Shown here one piece after another: positions 5,840 to 6,315 of a stretch of DNA of 6,315 bases. Source of the DNA: Patescibacteria group bacterium (GTDB lineage: Bacteria; Patescibacteriota; Minisyncoccia; Phycocordibacterales; Phycocordibacteraceae); contig JAFAQP010000108.1 in the NCBI GenBank assembly GCA_019246385.1, positions 1-6,315 of the forward strand, given 5' to 3'. Under the pieces are notes generated by a model. That model was given only the letters and a program-made list of their open reading frames with translations, was not told the origin of the DNA and searched no databases. Numbering within the stretch: position 1 is the first letter of the stretch; every line of letters begins with the position of its first letter. A program made the translations under genes and the position numbers.

Positions 5840-6315
5840 TTATCTTCTTCTTCCTCCCCACGCCCGCCCCATTGCCCGCAGGTTATCGAGCGAGCTCGCG
5901 CCTTCGTCGCGGATATTGCCACCAGTCAATTTCAAAAATGCTTCTTCGAGAGATCTCGTACCGGTTTCTCCTTTCAGTGAATCGGCGCTTCCGTGGGTGA
6001 TTATTTTTCCGTGATCGATGATGGCTATCCGCTCCGCCATCTTTTCGGCTTCTTCCATATAGTGCGTGGTGAAGAAAACGGTGATGCCTTCGGTCTTCCG
6101 CAATTCGGAAAGATAGTTCCACATATGATTCCTGGTCTGCGGATCGAGCCCCAACGTCGGCTCGTCGAGAAATATAATCTTCGGGTGATGCAAGAGCCCG
6201 CGCGCTATCTCCAGGCGGCGCTTCATGCCGCCGGAGAACTCCTTCACGAGAGAATCTTTGCGGTCGTACAATTCGACGAACCGGAGCAGTTCTTCTATAC
6301 GGCCGCGCATGATCT
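5840..6315 (-). CDS. ABC-2 transporter ATP-binding protein, 5' end beyond window
   Basis: Only the C-terminal part of this ATPase is present; the reading frame stays open at the right edge, and the Walker A segment must lie outside. The ATG at 6310 is internal, not the start. Counting from it, the signature FSGGMKRRLEIAR is at residues 25-37, Walker B IIFLDEP at 45-51, the D-loop LGLD at 53-56 and the switch His83 in TTHYMEEAE. The LEEAFLKLTGG segment (121-131) is the ending typical of DrrA-like subunits that power ABC-2 permeases, and such a permease follows after 4 nt. A further 25-residue tail, ending in WGGRRR, is not part of the usual fold. Its last codons are purine-rich and may serve the permease's translation. 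Together the two genes form one exporter of unknown substrate. Confidence 0.93.
   Translation of the reverse strand, partial: IMRGRIEELLRFVELYDRKDSLVKEFSGGMKRRLEIARGLLHHPKIIFLDEPTLGLDPQTRNHMWNYLSELRKTEGITVFFTTHYMEEAEKMAERIAIIDHGKIITHGSADSLKGETGTRSLEEAFLKLTGGNIRDEGASSLDNLRAMGRAWGGRRR

Noticed and set aside
5843..5853. GAA/AGA triplet run at the end of the ATPase as a regulatory repeat
   Set aside because: It is three arginine codons plus part of the purine-rich stretch before the permease start. It is too short to treat as a tandem repeat.
5086..5922. Longer permease starting at 5922
   Set aside because: The extra 29 residues are charged, precede the conserved permease start and overlap the ATPase gene by 83 nt. 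The ATG at 5835 lies 4 nt after the ATPase stop.
1..6315. Recoded TGA (Gracilibacteria/Absconditabacteria code)
   Set aside because: TGA ends msrB, the exporter, the kinase-like, the PurO-like and the metallopeptidase genes at positions that match family lengths and start/stop overlaps, so it acts as a stop.

Overview
The window looks like a piece of a compact bacterial chromosome of roughly even G+C. The best guess is a Patescibacteria (CPR, Parcubacteria-like) lineage. The grounds are near-absent intergenic DNA, several start/stop overlaps, few good Shine-Dalgarno sites, and a run of protein families (a CoaE-like P-loop kinase without CoaE's usual aspartate motif, a PurO-type IMP cyclohydrolase-like protein, a small HExxH zincin) that I associate with that group. 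This taxonomic call is inference; no marker gene is present. TAA, TAG and TGA all end genes here, so the standard bacterial code applies.

Left part (1-1456): an oxidative-damage cassette. bcp (peroxiredoxin, minus strand) and msrB-msrA (methionine sulfoxide reductases, plus strand) diverge from a gap of only 23 bp. The gap carries a perfect 8-bp palindrome, AGTATACT, which offers a -10-like hexamer to both strands. On the plus strand this hexamer lies 6 nt before the msrB ATG, which would give a leaderless message. msrB and msrA are joined by an ATGA overlap. Bcp would remove peroxides, and MsrA and MsrB would repair the S and R forms of methionine sulfoxide.

Right part (1495-6315): six minus-strand genes read from the right edge, packed as one probable operon. 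In transcription order they are: an ABC-2 exporter ATPase (5' end beyond the window), its ABC-2 permease (4-nt gap), a full-length fused ABC exporter (29-nt gap), a P-loop nucleotide kinase-like protein (ATGA overlap), a PurO-like IMP cyclohydrolase family protein (8-nt overlap with the preferred start), and a zincin-type metallopeptidase (11-nt overlap). The first three export unknown substrates. The last three are soluble proteins whose link to export or to one another is not known.

The two blocks converge with 38 bp between the stop codons of msrA and the metallopeptidase, and no convincing intrinsic terminator lies there. I saw no RNA genes, insertion sequences, CRISPR arrays or long repeats. 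I do not see a clearly new system. The items most worth following are the symmetric bcp/msrB promoter and the overlapping kinase/PurO-like/zincin trio.
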